The translations under genes were made by a program, and so were the position numbers. Positions 61,554-64,000 of a DNA stretch of 64,000 nt are shown piece by piece. Source of the stretch: Flagellimonas allohymeniacidonis. GTDB taxonomy: Bacteria > Bacteroidota > Bacteroidia > Flavobacteriales > Flavobacteriaceae. The notes under the pieces were generated by a model. The model had not been told where the DNA came from, ran no database searches, and saw only the letters and a list, made by a program, of their open reading frames with translations. The stretch lies in NCBI RefSeq assembly GCF_004296335.1, contig NZ_SGIU01000002.1, positions 1,439,882 to 1,503,881 of the forward strand, in the 5' to 3' direction. Every line of letters starts with the position of its first letter. Within the stretch, counting starts at the first letter, position 1.

Positions 61554-63038
61554 TTATGCCTTGGAGGTCAGGGACTTGAAAAACACAAACCCGAATCCTA
61601 GGAACAACATCAAGTGAAAGGGAAACAAACCGAAGTCATTCAATGGAATGGCACTGTACATACCAAAAAGGAAGTAAACCATTAAGGCAAACTCCAAAAT
61701 CATGTTGGGAGATAGTTTCTTGGCCAGATACTTATTGCCTTTCCAGCTATCGGTCAAACTGTTGATGTTGAATTTTGGTGTTCTTACAAATTCACTTCGC
61801 TTGCCCATGTGTCCTTCCAATACGGCCACTGTATTATGTAGCGAAAAGCCCAAGGCCACTGAAAAGAAGGTGAAAAACAGCTTAATGTAATCCACAAAAT
61901 TGTCGAAACTGCTGCCCTGTATGCTCTTGTAGGTAAACCAATAGCAAATGAACAAAATAATAGTACTGATGATAAAGAAGCTGGTTACTTCAAAGACCCA
62001 GCCCAGGTGTCCATACGTATTTTTAATGTAGAGCATTGGAATGCTCAAAAGAGCTACGATAAACACGCAAAGGAACATGGAACTGTTCAACAAGTGCATT
62101 ACCCCATGAAATTTCGTTTTAAACGGAATATTCTTGGCCATTATTACACTCCAAACGGTTTTTCTGAAGTTCTCTGCACCACCCTTGTTCCAACGGAACT
62201 GTTGTGAGCGGGCCGCACTGATTACCACAGGAAGTTCGGCTGGAGTCTCAACATCTTCCAAATATTTAAACTTCCAATTCTTCAATTGTGCTCGATAGCT
62301 CAAATCCAAATCTTCGGTCAAGGTATCCCCTTCCCAGTTACCCGCGTCAAGGATGCACTCTTTTCTCCAGATTCCGGCAGTACCGTTGAAGTTAATGAAA
62401 TGACCTTTGGAATTTCTTCCAACTTGCTCCAAGGTAAAGTGGGCATCCAGCGCAAAGGCCTGAATTTTTGTAAGGGTGGAATAATCCCGGTTGATATGAC
62501 CCCAACGGGTTTGCACAACACCTATTTCTTCATCTTTGAAATAGGGAACGGTCTTTTTCAACCAATCGCTTTCAGGAAGGAAATCCGCATCAAAGATGGC
62601 AACAAATTCGCCTTTGGCGATTTCCAGACCTTCTTTTAAGGCACCTGCTTTGAAGCCTTGTCGGTTTTCCCTTCGAATGTGCACTATGTCAAGCCCTGTT
62701 TTCTTAAGCCCTTCAATTCGCTTGGCTGTTTCAATAACAGTGTCATCCGTGGAATCGTCAAGGACCTGTATCTCCAATTTGCTTTTGGGATATTCAATTT
62801 TGGAAATGTTTTCCAAAAGGCGCTCCATCACATACTCTTCGTTGTAGATGGGCAATTGAATGGTGACAAAAGGAATTTCTTTGGGATCTAATAGATTGAA
62901 TTTGGGCGCTTCATCATTTCGTTTTTTATAGCCTAAGTAGTTGACCAGTAGGTTGAGCTGCGCCAGACTATAGAAAAAAATCAGAATTAAGGCCGTACTA
63001 TAAATAGCGATGATGATTAAAGCGATAGTTAGTCCCAT
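61554..63038 (-). CDS. Membrane GT2 glycosyltransferase, cellulose-synthase-like
   Basis: A 494-residue enzyme with one N-terminal helix, a cytoplasmic GT-A domain and four C-terminal helices. VTIQLPIYNEEYVMERLLENI opens the GT domain; LDDSTDDT, FVAIFDADFLP (DxD motif), VQTRWGHINRDYS, TEDLDLSYRAQ and the QQFRWNKGGAENFRKT motif (Q-x-x-R-W) are those of processive GT2 enzymes such as cellulose and glucomannan synthases. There is no PilZ domain. Bacteroidete proteins of this group are near glucomannan synthase-like enzymes; the sugar is unknown. It ends three bases before the GT-C gene start. Confidence 0.88.
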   Translation of the reverse strand: MGLTIALIIIAIYSTALILIFFYSLAQLNLLVNYLGYKKRNDEAPKFNLLDPKEIPFVTIQLPIYNEEYVMERLLENISKIEYPKSKLEIQVLDDSTDDTVIETAKRIEGLKKTGLDIVHIRRENRQGFKAGALKEGLEIAKGEFVAIFDADFLPESDWLKKTVPYFKDEEIGVVQTRWGHINRDYSTLTKIQAFALDAHFTLEQVGRNSKGHFINFNGTAGIWRKECILDAGNWEGDTLTEDLDLSYRAQLKNWKFKYLEDVETPAELPVVISAARSQQFRWNKGGAENFRKTVWSVIMAKNIPFKTKFHGVMHLLNSSMFLCVFIVALLSIPMLYIKNTYGHLGWVFEVTSFFIISTIILFICYWFTYKSIQGSSFDNFVDYIKLFFTFFSVALGFSLHNTVAVLEGHMGKRSEFVRTPKFNINSLTDSWKGNKYLAKKLSPNMILEFALMVYFLFGMYSAIPLNDFGLFPFHLMLFLGFGFVFFKSLTSKA

Positions 63039-63039
63039 A

Positions 63040-63729
63040 TTACTTTATACTGTATTTAAAAATCCAACCCAAAATTTTTATGCCTGCAAATATAGTACCT
63101 TTTACCGTACCTGACACTTTAGAAATCCCAATTCTTCTTTTATAACGTACTGGTACTTCGATATATGCCATTTTTTTTCGCAAAACTTTAAGCTGCATTT
63201 CCACGGTCCAACCATAAGTTTTGTCCTCCATTTCCAATTCCTTGAGCTTTTCGTATTTAATCGCCCTAAAAGGTCCTAAATCCGTAAATTTTGCTCCGAA
63301 AAACAGGCGCATCAAAAAAGTGGCCAATTGGTTCCCAAAAACTTGTTGTGGAGTCATAGAACCTGGTTCGCGAAGTGATTTTTTTCGCGCTCCAACCACA
63401 AAATCAACATCTTTTTCCAAAATTGGAGCTACCACCTTATCCATTTCTTCTGGATAGTCTGAATAATCTCCGTCAATAAATACGACAATATCGGGTGCTT
63501 TGGATTGTTTATCGATGTAATCCATGCCTTTTAAACAGGCATAACCATAACCTGGGCGGTCTTCGGTGAGAACGGTAGCACCAGCTTTTTGGGCATTTTC
63601 GACCGTGTCATCGGTAGATCCGTTGTTAACCACAATAATTTCGGAGACAATTTTTGGGATGTCAGCGATGACCGAGGCAATGGAATCTCCCTCATTCATC
63701 GCAGGGATGATAACTTTGATATCTGGCAT
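63040..63729 (-). CDS. GT2 glycosyltransferase, dolichyl-phosphate-mannose-synthase-like
   Basis: A 229-residue soluble GT-A enzyme. VIIPAMNEGDSIASVIADIP at 6-25, EIIVVNNGSTDDTVENAQKAGATVLTE and VVFIDGDYSDYPEEM (the metal-binding DGD) mark the DPM1/UDP-glucose:polyprenol-phosphate group; GARKKSLREPGSM and VPVRYKRRIGISKVSGT are the conserved acceptor-side segments. No C-terminal membrane helix, so it works peripherally. It probably charges a polyprenol phosphate for the GT-C enzyme encoded two genes on. Its ATG overlaps the MORN gene stop by one base (TAATG). Confidence 0.88.
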   Translation of the reverse strand: MPDIKVIIPAMNEGDSIASVIADIPKIVSEIIVVNNGSTDDTVENAQKAGATVLTEDRPGYGYACLKGMDYIDKQSKAPDIVVFIDGDYSDYPEEMDKVVAPILEKDVDFVVGARKKSLREPGSMTPQQVFGNQLATFLMRLFFGAKFTDLGPFRAIKYEKLKELEMEDKTYGWTVEMQLKVLRKKMAYIEVPVRYKRRIGISKVSGTVKGTIFAGIKILGWIFKYSIK

Positions 63730-64000
63730 TACCTTAGATCGGAAAGTTTGTTTTCTTTTTTGAAACTACTGAAATCATACCATTCCTTAACTTTTTTTCC
63801 ATTACTATATTTTTCTGCAGACTTCAATTTTTCATTCTTGTATTTAAGACAGTAGCCATTTTTCACTCCTTTTTGTAGTTGGCATTTATGGTTCACCTTC
63901 CCTTGCGTGTCATAAAATAGCCACCATTTCACCATTTTGCCATGGGCATAGTGACCTTCCATTTCGAGAAGTCCCTCCTCGGAATAGAAATACCAATATC
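63729..64000 (-). CDS. MORN-repeat (YwqK-like) protein, 3' part only
   Basis: The frame stays open to the window edge. From the edge it reads YWYFYSEEGLLEMEGHYAHGKM, then VKWWLFYDTQGKV, KNGYCLKYKNEKLKSAEKYSNGKKVKEW: repeated tyrosine/tryptophan-glycine-lysine units of the MORN-variant type seen in YwqK-family proteins. An internal Met lies at 63962, but the repeat unit before it shows that the gene begins outside the window. In Bacteroidetes these are often lipoproteins or secreted proteins of unknown role. It is co-translated with the GT2 gene downstream. Confidence 0.7.
   Translation of the reverse strand, partial: YWYFYSEEGLLEMEGHYAHGKMVKWWLFYDTQGKVNHKCQLQKGVKNGYCLKYKNEKLKSAEKYSNGKKVKEWYDFSSFKKENKLSDLR

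Overview
The window looks like chromosomal DNA from a marine member of the Flavobacteriaceae, perhaps Muricauda/Allomuricauda-like. The evidence is a SusC/SusD pair, lipoprotein signals ending in SC or AC, -7 elements of the Bacteroidetes type (TAnnTTTG), a mevalonate pathway, and the Bacteroidetes arginine operon with an N-acylornithine carbamoyltransferase and an embedded proC. Genus is inference. I saw no tRNA, rRNA, CRISPR array, prophage or insertion sequence.

Layout. 1-79 is the start of an ABC transporter leaving the window. 209-13490 holds mostly envelope genes: a TPM-domain membrane protein, a penicillin-acylase-like lipoprotein, a secreted protein of unknown family, a metallophosphoesterase, a long GAF protein, an HD-domain protein fused to a Pycsar-effector-like membrane domain, and a 1236-residue lipoprotein joining a metallophosphoesterase, a kinase-like middle part and an outer-membrane beta-barrel. 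From 25611 down to 12624 (minus strand) six tightly packed genes form one probable operon: three tandem VCBS/FG-GAP + ASPIC/UnbV lipoproteins, a vanadium-dependent haloperoxidase-type lipoprotein, a GyrI-like membrane-anchored protein and a beta-propeller-like lipoprotein. A sodium:solute symporter diverges from it.

27988-38350 is a compact alpha-glucan utilisation locus: susC-susD on the minus strand, and a LacI-type regulator, a GH65 disaccharide phosphorylase and a GH13 lipoprotein on the plus strand, with a LacI-style operator in the divergent spacer. 38404-43276 carries a small membrane protein, a glycerophosphodiester phosphodiesterase lipoprotein, a YhiN-type flavoprotein, and glpF-glpK; together these suit uptake and phosphorylation of glycerol from phosphodiesters. 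44463-50364 holds mevalonate-pathway genes (diphosphomevalonate decarboxylase, mevalonate kinase-like GHMP kinase), a UbiA prenyltransferase, a nitrilase-family hydrolase and an rRNA pseudouridine synthase, interrupted by a minus-strand membrane gene.

51159-59980 is a nine-gene arginine operon (GNAT-argG-argC-proC-argD-argF'-argB-argE'-argH) read on the minus strand. Just upstream I find a 26-codon reading frame ending VRPFASRRRP, four arginine codons in its last nine sense codons, followed by a hairpin: a good candidate for an arginine-sensing leader peptide. 60186-64000 holds a membrane mannosyltransferase-like GT-C enzyme, two family 2 glycosyltransferases and the 3' part of a MORN-repeat protein, all on the minus strand and running off the window.
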